The notes beneath the pieces are model-generated. The model was not told the origin of the DNA. It ran no database searches and saw only the letters and a list, made by a program, of their open reading frames with translations. DNA of 64,000 bases from Halorussus sp. MSC15.2 (GTDB taxonomy: Archaea; Halobacteriota; Halobacteria; Halobacteriales; Haladaptataceae), in assembly GCF_010747475.1 (NCBI RefSeq), contig NZ_VSLZ01000001.1, positions 1,054,001 through 1,118,000 on the forward strand. The letters run 5' to 3'. The translations under genes were made by a program, and so were the position numbers. Positions 25,788-34,304 of the stretch are shown one piece after another. How positions within the stretch are numbered: position 1 is the first letter of the stretch; the number at the start of each line of letters is the position of its first letter.

Positions 25788-26836
25788 CGAGTAGTGATGA
25801 TCGTTGGGTTGCCGCCGAACTACGCGAATCCCTCTCGGCAGGGGATCTCCCTGCCCTAGCCGAAGCCGGGTTGCTGTCGGGTGACGACCTGCAATACTTG
25901 TTGTCGTACAAGCGGTCTGTTCCGGACGCTGAAGATACTGACAGGTATCAAGAACTGTTGATGCAGGCCGTGTCTGAGAAGATGAACGGTGCTATCGAAG
26001 CCGGGAATCTGTCTGTGATGAGTCACGCAACGGGTGTGAAGTCCAAGAGAGTCGACACATCGTCGTGGCAGGCAGTTACAGAACTTGTGGACCTATGGAA
26101 CTCTGACGACCGTGACGACATGCTGAACATGATGGTGTACGCCCCACTCCCTCCGGAAGGGCCTACAGGCGTCGGTAAAACCGATTTTGCGTACACGGTG
26201 ATTGAGGCGGGTATGCGGGCGTATCCGGGGTTGTCGGTGGCGTCGAACAATACGAGTGACGAGTTCGCTGATGTGCAGGCATGGAGTGAGTTGGAGGAGT
26301 GGTTAGAAGAGCAGGACGGGACCAAAGCCTTCCTGCTCGATGAAGCCGCGCAAGTGCTTCAATTCGCGGATATGCGGGCAGGGAAGGCGCTCAGTAAACT
26401 CATCAAGCTCCTCCGAAAATATCAGTGCCACCTCATCGTCATTTCGCATACCGGGAAGGACATCCCGAAAGACATCCGCAGAATGGTGTTGCTATGCCGG
26501 AAGGAGTCGAAGAAGAAGGCCACCATCGGGGTTGGTCTAGACGAGGTGAACGGTGATATGCAGATTGACCGGGAACTGCTGAAACTCGGCAATATCCCTC
26601 CGGCACGGTTGGAGTACGAGTCGATCGACGACAAGGGAGAGTTCGTGTTCGACATGAACGACGAAGACGAGGCCGGGGCGTCGGAAGACGACGGTGACGA
26701 GTCGCCTGACCGGGTGAAATGCCGGGGTGTGAACAAGGAAGGCGAGTCGTGTGGGACTCTTACTGACCACGAATCAGGGTTCTGTGAGTGGCATCGTGAC
26801 CAGTGGGATGGTGACAACGATCCACGGTTCGAATAG
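25784..26836 (+). CDS. P-loop ATPase, pleolipovirus VP8-like, with C-terminal zinc finger
   Basis: A 350-residue protein from a GTG coupled to the previous stop. Walker A is GPTGVGKT at residues 126-133, and Walker B is KAFLLDEAAQ at 181-190. A likely sensor region contains LIVISHTGKDIP. The final 45 residues hold CRGVNKEGESCGTLTDHESG then FCEWH, a treble-clef-like zinc finger. VP8-like NTPases are conserved across pleolipoviruses and are thought to act in assembly or genome handling. This gene closes the virion operon; a G-rich tract follows 46 bp downstream. Confidence 0.7.
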   Translation: MTSSDDRWVAAELRESLSAGDLPALAEAGLLSGDDLQYLLSYKRSVPDAEDTDRYQELLMQAVSEKMNGAIEAGNLSVMSHATGVKSKRVDTSSWQAVTELVDLWNSDDRDDMLNMMVYAPLPPEGPTGVGKTDFAYTVIEAGMRAYPGLSVASNNTSDEFADVQAWSELEEWLEEQDGTKAFLLDEAAQVLQFADMRAGKALSKLIKLLRKYQCHLIVISHTGKDIPKDIRRMVLLCRKESKKKATIGVGLDEVNGDMQIDRELLKLGNIPPARLEYESIDDKGEFVFDMNDEDEAGASEDDGDESPDRVKCRGVNKEGESCGTLTDHESGFCEWHRDQWDGDNDPRFE

Positions 26837-26881
26837 CGTGAGCCGGTATTACGTGCGTGTGTGCGCGTGCGGCATTGGACA

Positions 26882-26908
26882 GGGGGTATCGGGGGAGGGG
26901 GCATCGGG
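26882..26908 (+). promoter_or_regulatory. G-quadruplex-forming tract after the virion operon
   Basis: Four G-runs (5, 5, 5 and 3 G) are separated by loops of 4, 1 and 4 nt on the coding strand. They start 46 nt after the ATPase stop and lie before the next gene. It meets the standard G3+N1-7 rule. In RNA or non-template DNA it could end or pause transcription of the virion operon. Confidence 0.5.
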
Positions 26909-26970
26909 ACAGACCGCTCTCAGAATTGCGTTGGGATACTCTTAATTCAGTTTCCTGTTACCATGTCCGT

Positions 26971-27744
26971 ATGGACATCGCCGGGGAAGCACAGACGTAT
27001 GAACGCGAGTTACTACAACAGCGAGAAGAATACACGCCTGAACATCCGAATAGTGAACTCGCTCACCACTTGCTGACCGGAATCTCGCGTCTAGACGCTG
27101 TTGTCTCGGAAATGAATCAGCGGTACTCCTCGTATATTGATTCCCGTCACGAGTTTCAGGACATTTTCGTGATTAAGGGCGTGAATGCGTTAGAGTCGCT
27201 GTACCTGTCCGTCAAGCATCGGCGCTATGATTCGGCGTATCGGGATGTTCGGTACTTGATTGAGACGTATCTGTTGGTGAAGCACTTGAACGAACACAAA
27301 ATCAAGGCGTCACGCATTCACTTTCGGCAAATGGCGGAAGTACAGGAAGAAGTTGAGAATTTATCGTTGTTGAGTCGGCATCGGGTCGCGTCTGTGGACG
27401 AGTTCTATGATATGATTAGGGAGGAGAAGCAGAATTATAAGGAGTTTGACGACGGGTTACAGACGTTCAACTTTCTCAGTAATCGGAGCGCACATCCGCA
27501 CCGTATCGCAGGAGCGAGACTAGACGGTGATCATGTCGTGGACGAGGAGCAGCAGGCGTTTGAGTGGGCGTTAGATATGGTGATTGGATTGTGTATGGAG
27601 TATGCGAAACTGTACGCTGATACGCCTGCGTTCGAGGTTATACGTGAGTCGTTCAAGCCGTTGTTTGAGGCTATTGACGAGGTTCATGAGCCGCAGAGTT
27701 TTCTGGAGTTGTCGCTGTCTGACCCGATTTTCGCTGGTGAGTAG
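26971..27744 (+). CDS. hypothetical protein, possible HEPN-like helical domain
   Basis: A 257-residue, mostly helical protein beginning MDIAGEAQTYERELLQQREE. The segment AYRDVRYLIETYLLVKHLN and the later FLSNRSAHPHR recall HEPN/DUF5677-type proteins; RSAHPH fits the R-x4-H ribonuclease motif. No transmembrane segment is present. It is the first gene after the virion operon and has its own start region. A HEPN RNase with a defence or toxin role is a tentative reading. Confidence 0.5.
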   Translation: MDIAGEAQTYERELLQQREEYTPEHPNSELAHHLLTGISRLDAVVSEMNQRYSSYIDSRHEFQDIFVIKGVNALESLYLSVKHRRYDSAYRDVRYLIETYLLVKHLNEHKIKASRIHFRQMAEVQEEVENLSLLSRHRVASVDEFYDMIREEKQNYKEFDDGLQTFNFLSNRSAHPHRIAGARLDGDHVVDEEQQAFEWALDMVIGLCMEYAKLYADTPAFEVIRESFKPLFEAIDEVHEPQSFLELSLSDPIFAGE

Positions 27745-27747
27745 GTC

Positions 27748-27768
27748 GGTGTAACCCTTATCCCTTGA
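27748..27768 (+). promoter_or_regulatory. GAAACCCTT-type promoter cassette
   Basis: GGTGTAACCCTTATCCCTTG, with AACCCTT beginning at 27753, lies 37 bp before the ATG at 27790. It is the same distance and layout as the copy at 33051. Confidence 0.6.
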
Positions 27769-27789
27769 GAGTCCTCGACGGGGCTGTGT

Positions 27790-28110
27790 ATGTCAACAGA
27801 CATTGAGAAGATAGGTGAATCAAGTAGAGAACAAGAATCGGTGTCCGGAGACGACCTTACAGAAGCAACGTTAGAGCGCCTGCACGAACTAGAACAGGAG
27901 AACGAGCGTCTCAGGAAGGAGAAAGAGATTGCACGTCAAAATCTGCATACGGTCGAAGCTGAACGTCGAGACCTTGCCTGCGACGTTGAACTGCTTGAAG
28001 CAGAGAATCAAGCGTTGCGACGTGAGCAAGCTGAACTCGTTCGCCGGATAATTCTTGATGAGGGGTCTGTGATGGACTTCGTTAACCAGATTGTCGAAGG
28101 CAAGGTATGA
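27790..28110 (+). CDS. 106-residue coiled-coil protein
   Basis: An acidic helical protein. Residues about 25-85 form a continuous heptad region (LHELEQENERLRKEKEIARQ, then ELLEAENQALRREQAELVRR) like a leucine zipper without a basic DNA-binding segment. The stop overlaps the ATG of a 29-residue membrane peptide (ATGA), so the two are produced together. A protein-protein adaptor or a regulator partner is plausible. Confidence 0.65.
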   Translation: MSTDIEKIGESSREQESVSGDDLTEATLERLHELEQENERLRKEKEIARQNLHTVEAERRDLACDVELLEAENQALRREQAELVRRIILDEGSVMDFVNQIVEGKV

Positions 28111-28196
28111 CAGGGCCAGATATTGCGTTTATCGTGTTCTCGTTTCTGTTGATGGTGTTGTCGATGTGGACGTTTAGCCGCCTTTTCTCAGCTTAA
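28107..28196 (+). CDS. 29-residue single-span membrane peptide
   Basis: This frame overlaps the previous stop by 4 nt and encodes MTGPDIAFIVFSFLLMVLSM then WTFSRLFSA. It is one hydrophobic helix with a short basic tail. Translational coupling and clean hydrophobicity favour a real product, perhaps a membrane partner of the coiled-coil protein or a toxin-like peptide. Confidence 0.5.
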   Translation: MTGPDIAFIVFSFLLMVLSMWTFSRLFSA

Positions 28197-28245
28197 TCCA
28201 CGATTCTGGATTCTCGCACTCCCGTCAGCAAGTATACAGAGCTAA

Positions 28246-29103
28246 ATGGGTGGCGAGGGGTTCCCTCGGGTAATGGACGACTATCCACAACCGAACAAAG
28301 ACGAACTTCCAGACCTCTACGAGGACTTGGACGAACTCCTTGAAGACGCAGAAAACGCTATTAAGAAGCATTTCCGCGTAGCCGAGAACGACGAAGGCGA
28401 CGAAATCGTGTACCTCGGAGACGCAGATTTACAGGCATATCTAGACACAATGTGGGAGGCGCCGAACCCAATGGTAGAACTCTTCCAAGACGTGACCGGA
28501 CTTTCCGACCGCGAGTTTGAACGCCTCAACGGAATCTCAAACATCGGCGGGTTGAAAGGCCGGAAAACAGACTTCCGTGATGAAGAGAAGACGGAGGAGT
28601 TTGCGGAAGAGGTGGCGAAACTACTCCCGGACGAACTGAAACTCGAAACTCTGCTATACTCGTATCAGATTGTGTGGCAAGCCGATCATCGACGCCATTA
28701 CCGGTCTGATTACGAGGAGACGATTCGGGAGCATCTTGATGAGGCCGGTTTCCCGGTTAAGAAAGATGAATCGTTACCCGGTCAACCAGACTTCGTGATT
28801 CCGGAGCAACGTCCATTCGACGTTGTCGGAGAGGTTCGGGTTATCCAGCCGCGTGACTACGACAAGCGTTTCAAAGAGTTCGGGTCGGAAGCGCGGAAGG
28901 CAGCGAAGGAGTTCCCGGACGCGAAGTTTGTTGCAGTGGCGAACTTGCCGCCATTCGATATTGAGGAGCGTCGGGAGGAGTTACGGGACATGATACACGA
29001 TTTGAGCGAAGCTGAACTTCATCAAGTGGTGTTTCCGGACGAACTCGACGGGTTGGTTGAGCAGTTGAATGACTGGGGTGTCGAACGTCAATCGACGTTC
29101 TGA
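28246..29103 (+). CDS. restriction endonuclease-like protein (PD-(D/E)xK candidate), R partner of the adjacent methyltransferase
   Basis: A 285-residue soluble, acidic protein. Residues 181-198 read PDFVIPEQRPFDVVGEVR, matching the PD-x(n)-ExK core with Arg or the nearby Lys (DKRFK) as the basic residue. The N-terminal part is helical, followed by QIVWQADHRRHYRSDYEETI. It precedes an adenine methyltransferase on the same strand by 67 bp, the typical layout of a type II restriction-modification pair. A TATA-like GTATAC at about 28232 would favour the in-frame ATG at 28273 (MDDYPQ). Family and target site are unknown. Confidence 0.6.
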   Translation: MGGEGFPRVMDDYPQPNKDELPDLYEDLDELLEDAENAIKKHFRVAENDEGDEIVYLGDADLQAYLDTMWEAPNPMVELFQDVTGLSDREFERLNGISNIGGLKGRKTDFRDEEKTEEFAEEVAKLLPDELKLETLLYSYQIVWQADHRRHYRSDYEETIREHLDEAGFPVKKDESLPGQPDFVIPEQRPFDVVGEVRVIQPRDYDKRFKEFGSEARKAAKEFPDAKFVAVANLPPFDIEERREELRDMIHDLSEAELHQVVFPDELDGLVEQLNDWGVERQSTF

Positions 29104-29170
29104 CGAAGTGCTGCAATTCTCGAGTAGTATATAGTTTTAAGTACCCGGCGTTGGGTAGTAGACGGTATCC

Positions 29171-30526
29171 ATGAAAGGCCATGTCCCAACGCCGGACGAG
29201 GTCGCTGACCATATCGTTGCAAAGTTGTTCGACGGACAGAAGCCAGAGCAAGGAGATCGAATCCTCTATCCCGGGTTGGGGACAGGCCCATTCGTTGCGG
29301 CAGTTGAACGGTACTGCGAAGCGAACGACTACCCGATTCCGGACGGGGTCGGTATCGACTCTGACCCGGAACTTATCGCGCAAGCACGGGACAACCATAC
29401 TGACCGTAACGTCGAGGTTGTCGAACGGGACTTCCTCGACGATGTGTCCGATTTGGGTGAGTTCCAATTCATCGTCTCCAATCCGCCGTATGTCCCTATC
29501 GAAGGACTAGACGAGGACGAGAAACAACGGTACAAGGAGACATTCGATACGGCAGTTGGCCGGTTCGACCTTTACATCCTGTTCTTCGAGCAGTCGCTTG
29601 ACCTACTGGACGATAACGGACGGCTTTCGTTCATCACGCCGGAGAAGTTCGAGTACGTTGATACCGGCGCTCCGCTTCGCCGTATCCTGACGAACCACCA
29701 TATCGAGGAGATTGAACACGTTGCAGAGGACACGTTCAGTGGTCTCGTCACCTATCCTACGATTACTACTCTCAGTAACTCGGAGGCCGAGGAGACTCGT
29801 GTGGTTCATCGTGACGGGTCGACGGAGACTGTAACGCTTCCCGGCGACGGTGAGAGTTGGGCGAGTACCGTTCGCGCTGGTGAGATTGAACTAGACGAGA
29901 CGGGTGTGACGCTTGGTGATGTGACCGTGCGTGTTTCCTGTGGATTGGCGACAGGGGCGGACTCGTTGTTCGTAATGGAGGAGGACGAAGTTCCGCCGCA
30001 GTTGGAGGAGTGGGCGTGGAAGACGACGTCGGGGCGGCAGCTCTCTACGAATGATGGTCCTGAGTCGGGGACACGAGTTATCTGTCCGTACAGGAAGAAC
30101 GGGAATCTGATTCCGGAAGACGAACTTGGCGATCTTGGTGATTGGTTGGAGTTGAATGAGGAGCGGCTACGGGATCGGTCGTGTGTTGAGAAGGGGAAGG
30201 TGTGGTACAGTTGGCATGAGAATCCGCCGATGCAGGACGTTCTTCAGCCGAAAATCGTGTGTCCGGACATCATTGAGGAGCCGAAGTTCTGGTTGGAGAC
30301 GGAGGGTGACGTAATTCCGCGTCACTCAGTGTACTATATCATTCCGGAGGATAGCGTTGACCTGCATGAACTGCATGACTATCTGAATACGCCGGAGGTG
30401 CAGGAGTGGATTGAGCAGCACGCTCAGAAGGCGCACAATGATTACTACCGGATGCAGAGCCGGGTGTTGAAGAAGCTCCCTGTTCCGAAGGACTGGGGAG
30501 AGACCGTCCAACAAACACTCGTCTAG
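29171..30526 (+). CDS. N6-adenine DNA methyltransferase (type II, TaqI/Eco57I-like class)
   Basis: A 451-residue gamma-class-order methyltransferase. The AdoMet motif I is YPGLGTGPF (residues 33-41), motif II GIDSDPE, and the catalytic motif IV NPPY is at 104-107, followed by SLDLLDDNGRLSFITPEKFE. The C-terminal half (about 230-440) is a TaqI-C-like target-recognition domain. It would protect the element and host from the upstream endonuclease-like protein. Its own TATA-like TATATAG lies about 40 bp upstream, so it can be expressed without the nuclease, as needed on entry. The stop TAG lies inside a GTCTAGAC palindrome. Confidence 0.85.
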   Translation: MKGHVPTPDEVADHIVAKLFDGQKPEQGDRILYPGLGTGPFVAAVERYCEANDYPIPDGVGIDSDPELIAQARDNHTDRNVEVVERDFLDDVSDLGEFQFIVSNPPYVPIEGLDEDEKQRYKETFDTAVGRFDLYILFFEQSLDLLDDNGRLSFITPEKFEYVDTGAPLRRILTNHHIEEIEHVAEDTFSGLVTYPTITTLSNSEAEETRVVHRDGSTETVTLPGDGESWASTVRAGEIELDETGVTLGDVTVRVSCGLATGADSLFVMEEDEVPPQLEEWAWKTTSGRQLSTNDGPESGTRVICPYRKNGNLIPEDELGDLGDWLELNEERLRDRSCVEKGKVWYSWHENPPMQDVLQPKIVCPDIIEEPKFWLETEGDVIPRHSVYYIIPEDSVDLHELHDYLNTPEVQEWIEQHAQKAHNDYYRMQSRVLKKLPVPKDWGETVQQTLV

Positions 30527-30692
30527 ACGGGGTTCTTTCCAGTGTTTTCACTTGGACCACTCAGAATTGGAGTCGGTGATTCTGTGTTGTAACGGTCAGT
30601 AGCTCGGTGAGTGTATTAGATCGTATTTGGTTACGGGAGTGGCAATTACTAACACAAGTCTTATATCCTGATTGTCTGACTTTGAGGATAAG

Positions 30693-32411
30693 ATGTCGGA
30701 CAATATCAGTCTCTCCGCACGCGAAAACACCGTTCGAGACATTCTAGAAAGCAGTTCCCAACTTCAAGTTCCAGACTACCAACGAGAATACGCATGGGAT
30801 GAACGTCAATGGGATGACTTCTGGAATGACCTTACCTCCCTACTTAACGGACGCGACACCCACTTCTTCGGGTCTACTGTCGTTATTGAACACGCAGACA
30901 CCGACCCCGCAATCCTTGAACTAGTCGACGGCCAACAACGCTTCACCACAATCTCAATTCTTCTCTGCGTCATCCGTGACCAATACAAGACCGACCGCGA
31001 TTGGGAAGACCGGGCAGGACACGTTCAAGACAATCTCATCGTAAAGGATTCCGACTACAACGAACACCCAAAACTCCAACTTACACTTTATAACAACGAC
31101 GAATATCAAGCTGTTCTAGAGGGATATGCGTCTGAGTTGGACGATTGCCAACTGAAAGCTGCTTACGATTACTTTACCGAACAGGTAGAAGACCGGGAGT
31201 TGGAGTGGGTTGACGATCTCCGGAAGGAACTCCTGAACTCAATGTCGTTAGTCACCATCGAATGTGACAGCGAGGTGTCCGCATTCCGGCTGTTTGAAAG
31301 TCTGAACAACAAAGGGTTGGACCTTTCGTCCGTGGACTTGATGAAGAATCACTTGTTCAAGATTGCGACAGAGGACCCTGAGATTAACGAGGGCGAGATT
31401 AAGGCGCTCTGGGAGGAAGGCATCCGGAATCTTCGGGAAGTTCTGCAGAAGCCTGAACGATTCTTCCGGCACTACCTCATGGCCACCGAATTGTTAAATG
31501 TGAGTAACTCTATTTCATCAACCCGTCTCTACGATGTATTCCAGCGAGTTGTCGATCAGGATATTTACGAGGCCGGATTGACGCTGGAAGATTTCGTAGA
31601 GGACATGCGTGAGAAGTCGGAGTTGTATATTGACATTGTGAACTGTGAAGTCGATTTTGAGTGGATGGATAGACGTGAGCGTCAACGTGTTAACGCGAAG
31701 CTGGATGACATCAAAGCGATTCGGAATACACAGATTCGGACGCTACTCCTTCGCCTGTTTGAAGAGTTCAATGAGTTTAGCGACGTGATGCAAGCCCTTC
31801 GGCTGATAGAGGTGTATCTAATCCGGATTGGAGTTGCGAACTACGGGACTGGGTCGTATCGTGACCGTGTGTTCGCAACCATCTGTACTGAGCTTTCTAA
31901 TGAGTCGAATCCGCACCGCTTCATAGAGCGACGGTTCCGTGAACACAGTCCGTCTGATGCTCAGTTCAAGGCTGAGTTGAAGGATTACGACTTCAAGCAG
32001 AATGACCGAACGAAGTACATGCTGGACCAGTTCGAACAAGAGCATTTTGCTCACTCTGGCGTTGGGAAGCAGGTTGCAGACCGGGACTTAGTTGACATTG
32101 AGCATATCGCGCCTCGGAACAGTTTCTCTGCGAAAAAGTACAGTACATGGCAACAGTATCTAGACGTGAGTGAGGACGAGTTCGAACAGCATTATAACCG
32201 GCTTGGGAATTTGACGCTCTTGGAGAGTAGTATGAATGCGACTGCGTCTGACCATCCGTTTGAGCAGAAGAAACGTGAGTACGAGACCTCGGATTTCGAG
32301 ATGACTCGCAAGCTCTGTTCATATGAAGATTGGTCTGTTGACTTGATAGAGGAGCGGTCGGAGAAACTGGCAGAGGTTGCTGCCGAGATCTGGAATTTCA
32401 ACAACGTCTAA
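30693..32411 (+). CDS. GmrSD-type DUF262/DUF1524 protein (modification-dependent restriction)
   Basis: A 572-residue fused protein. The DUF262 (ParB-like) domain has QVPDYQREYAWDERQWDDFW and the signature LVDGQQRFTTI. The C-terminal DUF1524 HNH-like nuclease has DIEHIAPRN and YNRLGNLTLLESSMN. Single-chain GmrSD homologues cleave modified phage DNA as type IV restriction enzymes and resemble BrxU/SspE proteins. The ATG at 30693 sits about 33 bp after CTTATATCC, giving a leaderless mRNA; the longer TTG start is less likely. It directly follows the R-M pair and completes a defence block. Confidence 0.85.
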   Translation: MSDNISLSARENTVRDILESSSQLQVPDYQREYAWDERQWDDFWNDLTSLLNGRDTHFFGSTVVIEHADTDPAILELVDGQQRFTTISILLCVIRDQYKTDRDWEDRAGHVQDNLIVKDSDYNEHPKLQLTLYNNDEYQAVLEGYASELDDCQLKAAYDYFTEQVEDRELEWVDDLRKELLNSMSLVTIECDSEVSAFRLFESLNNKGLDLSSVDLMKNHLFKIATEDPEINEGEIKALWEEGIRNLREVLQKPERFFRHYLMATELLNVSNSISSTRLYDVFQRVVDQDIYEAGLTLEDFVEDMREKSELYIDIVNCEVDFEWMDRRERQRVNAKLDDIKAIRNTQIRTLLLRLFEEFNEFSDVMQALRLIEVYLIRIGVANYGTGSYRDRVFATICTELSNESNPHRFIERRFREHSPSDAQFKAELKDYDFKQNDRTKYMLDQFEQEHFAHSGVGKQVADRDLVDIEHIAPRNSFSAKKYSTWQQYLDVSEDEFEQHYNRLGNLTLLESSMNATASDHPFEQKKREYETSDFEMTRKLCSYEDWSVDLIEERSEKLAEVAAEIWNFNNV

Positions 32412-32465
32412 CTTTCATCGGCACTAGTGGAGAACTGAAAATAAGGTTGACCCATTACGAGGGGA

Positions 32466-32606
32466 TTAGGTAGAGTCGGTACTCTCTTGAGCTGCTTCCA
32501 GCATCTCCTCTTTCGACACAGTTTTCCCTTCAGCAATCTGTTTCGCGCCCTCTATCACTTCTTTAGGGATGTCAGGGGTTTCGTCTTCGTCGTCTCGGCA
32601 GGTCAT
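32466..32606 (-). CDS. 46-residue acidic small protein
   Basis: This frame begins MTCRDDEDETPDIPKEVIEG and ends ESTDST. It is coupled to the HTH gene upstream: its ATG overlaps that gene's stop (ATGA). The middle IAEGKTVSKEEMLEA is helical and similar in style to small antitoxin-like proteins of haloarchaeal elements. Function unknown. Confidence 0.5.
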   Translation of the reverse strand: MTCRDDEDETPDIPKEVIEGAKQIAEGKTVSKEEMLEAAQESTDST

Positions 32607-32947
32607 GGGTTAATTGGGTTCATATCATCGTCAACCTCTCCAACATCTTCTTTCGACGCCAGATACTCTGTCAACTCCCATTCTGCGTCTGCGAACGCCT
32701 CCACAGCGTCACTGTCCTTGTTCGTCCGGATGTCGTCGTCCGAGCGATTGACGACGCCCCACGATTCCAATTCCGAGACGTGGACGTTCACTGTGTCAGC
32801 GTTGACGCCCGCATAGTCTGCGAGCCGTTCAGCGTCGAACTCGGTGTCTGGGTGGTCGATTAAGACTGTCAATATGCGTGTTCGGGGGGAGTCTCCAAGG
32901 ACATCAAGGAGTACGTGGTCTGTGATTGGTTTAGTTGCGTCAGTCAT
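32603..32947 (-). CDS. winged-helix transcriptional regulator
   Basis: A 114-residue DNA-binding protein. The segment HVLLDVLGDSPRTRILTVLI, then DAERLADYAGVNADTVNVHV and SELESWGVVNRS, is a classical ArsR/TrmB-like winged helix with recognition helix and wing. The C-terminal tail is acidic. A TATA-like TTTATTCC lies about 28 bp upstream of the ATG. It heads a two-gene operon reading back towards the GmrSD gene. As the clearest HTH in the element, it is a candidate repressor of the lysogenic state or of the cargo promoters. Confidence 0.75.
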   Translation of the reverse strand: MTDATKPITDHVLLDVLGDSPRTRILTVLIDHPDTEFDAERLADYAGVNADTVNVHVSELESWGVVNRSDDDIRTNKDSDAVEAFADAEWELTEYLASKEDVGEVDDDMNPINP

Positions 32948-33045
32948 ATTAGGTGGTCGTGGTTCACAAGGAATAAACCCTGTCCCCAGACTGAAATTAA
33001 GGGTTAAGTGAGTGGCGCAACCCACCGGTTTCGTCGATAACCAAC

Positions 33046-33066
33046 GGTGTAACCCTTTTCAACCGT
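33046..33066 (+). promoter_or_regulatory. GAAACCCTT-type promoter cassette
   Basis: CGGTGTAACCCTTTTCAACC, with AACCCTT at 33051, lies 37 bp before the ATG at 33088. The following CCTCGACG-GG/TG-GTGTATG is shared almost base for base with the copy before 27790. Confidence 0.6.
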
Positions 33067-33087
33067 GAACCCTCGACGTGGTTGTGT

Positions 33088-33363
33088 ATGTCACGAGAGA
33101 TAGAATTTGACAGCATCAAGTTCGGAGTTTTAGAGATAAAGCCAGAGAACCTCACAGGACTCGTTATGTTGGCTATGTTAGTCGGAACAGGACAAGGACT
33201 ACTCGTAGGTACACTCCTTCCCTACGAAGAAATGTTCGGTGTGAACCCAGTCGTCCAAATTGGACTCCTCCTGATCGTAGGGTCTATACTCGCACCTCCT
33301 ATCCTGATAGGTTCCAACTACCTTGTTACCTCAGTTACTAAGGACGTGATTGAGAAGTCATGA
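33088..33363 (+). CDS. 91-residue membrane protein
   Basis: The protein starts MSREIEFDSIKFGVLEIKPE and has two membrane spans (about residues 22-44 and 53-78), with a short charged tail ending DVIEKS. Its stop overlaps the ATG of the next small frame (ATGA). It is driven by the recurring promoter cassette. Function unknown. Confidence 0.65.
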   Translation: MSREIEFDSIKFGVLEIKPENLTGLVMLAMLVGTGQGLLVGTLLPYEEMFGVNPVVQIGLLLIVGSILAPPILIGSNYLVTSVTKDVIEKS

Positions 33364-33497
33364 TGAAAGGATTCCTCAAAATGGCTTGATGGGGAATGTT
33401 GGCCGGAGCAGTAATTGAGCCACTTGATATGGCAACTCGGGGCGTTATCATCGGGATGCTGGTTGGAGTTTATGTCCTTGCCGCATTAGTGTTGTAA
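33360..33497 (+). pseudogene. small membrane protein frame interrupted by an in-frame TGA
   Basis: Starting at the ATG overlapping the previous stop, the frame reads MMKGFLKMA, then TGA at 33387-33389, then WGMLAGAVIEPLDMATRGVI and a second hydrophobic segment to TAA at 33497. The reading frame on both sides is clearly one small membrane protein, so the TGA is a recent nonsense mutation or is bypassed. An internal ATG at 33396 could still give a 33-residue product. Confidence 0.55.
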
Positions 33498-33635
33498 GAC
33501 AGAGACACCGGAAATTCCAATCTCGTGACGGTCGGCAAGCTCTGCTACGTCTAGAATGAACTCTTCAGTAATCTCGCTCCGCGAGATTCCTTCAAGAACA
33601 ATGCTCGTACTCTCAGTCTGGGAACTATCGGTCAC
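33486..33635 (-). CDS. 49-residue small protein
   Basis: A GTG-started frame encoding VTDSSQTESTSIVLEGISRS and ending GISGVSVLQH. An AACCCTAC box, similar to the cassette core, is 27 bp upstream. It overlaps the 3' end of the opposite-strand small frame by 12 bp. Sequence composition is protein-like and acidic; no family known. Confidence 0.5.
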   Translation of the reverse strand: MTDSSQTESTSIVLEGISRSEITEEFILDVAELADRHEIGISGVSVLQH

Positions 33636-33829
33636 AATCTATCTCGTTGACTTTGTAGGGTTGAACCCTCGGAGAAGGTAGGAGTTGCAGCAGATCAGAA
33701 GCAGTAGTGCAACAGTCTATAATCGACTGTATCGTTCTGGCCGTCTAGACGCTTCGCTCTTTATCAAGAGAACAGAACGAGTGTTACAGTCCGCAACAGT
33801 AATTAGAACCGTGTTTCAGGACTAATCCG

Positions 33830-34123
33830 TCATCGCTTGGCACCGAAGCTGGTATTTGGTTTGTCAACCGTCTCAAACAGACCTGTAGGGGTGTTCTCAG
33901 CAACCCGTCTGTACTCCTCGGTGATTCTGGCGACTCTGATAGAGTAGAGAATCACCCATATCGCCCACCCAACGAGTACGCGCCAGAGTACGTCTCCAGC
34001 AAGTGCCTCGAGAAAGCTCAAAATCGTCAAGATGAGAATGAGGAATGCTCGTGGTTCCAACCAGACATCGAATCCGAGTACCTCGACGCCCATCAGTTCA
34101 CGTTCATTAGTATCTGTTGTCAT
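33830..34123 (-). CDS. 97-residue membrane protein
   Basis: After an acidic N-terminus (MTTDTNERELMGVEVLGFDV), two membrane spans occupy about residues 26-41 and 46-64. A basic-to-neutral tail follows, RVARITEEYRRVAENTPTG. The recurring promoter cassette is present in mirror orientation upstream. It looks like one of the element's many small membrane proteins. Confidence 0.65.
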   Translation of the reverse strand: MTTDTNERELMGVEVLGFDVWLEPRAFLILILTILSFLEALAGDVLWRVLVGWAIWVILYSIRVARITEEYRRVAENTPTGLFETVDKPNTSFGAKR

Positions 34124-34142
34124 GTAATGTCCGGTGATGTCT

Positions 34143-34164
34143 CTCCCGGGATAAGGGTTTCATC
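34143..34164 (-). promoter_or_regulatory. GAAACCCTT-type promoter cassette (minus strand)
   Basis: On the minus strand GATGAAACCCTTATCCCGGG places AACCCTT 36 bp before the ATG at 34123. It is nearly identical to the plus-strand copy at 38348. Confidence 0.6.
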
Positions 34165-34304
34165 AGTAGGAATGCTATGCAGTCATTCGGGTCACAGCTC
34201 GAAGACTGGAATTAACGGTTAAGTGAGTGGCGAAGAGATGCCAACCAATAGAATATATCTGCTAATGGTTATATTTAAACGGCTTCTGGACAATAACGAA
34301 GGTA

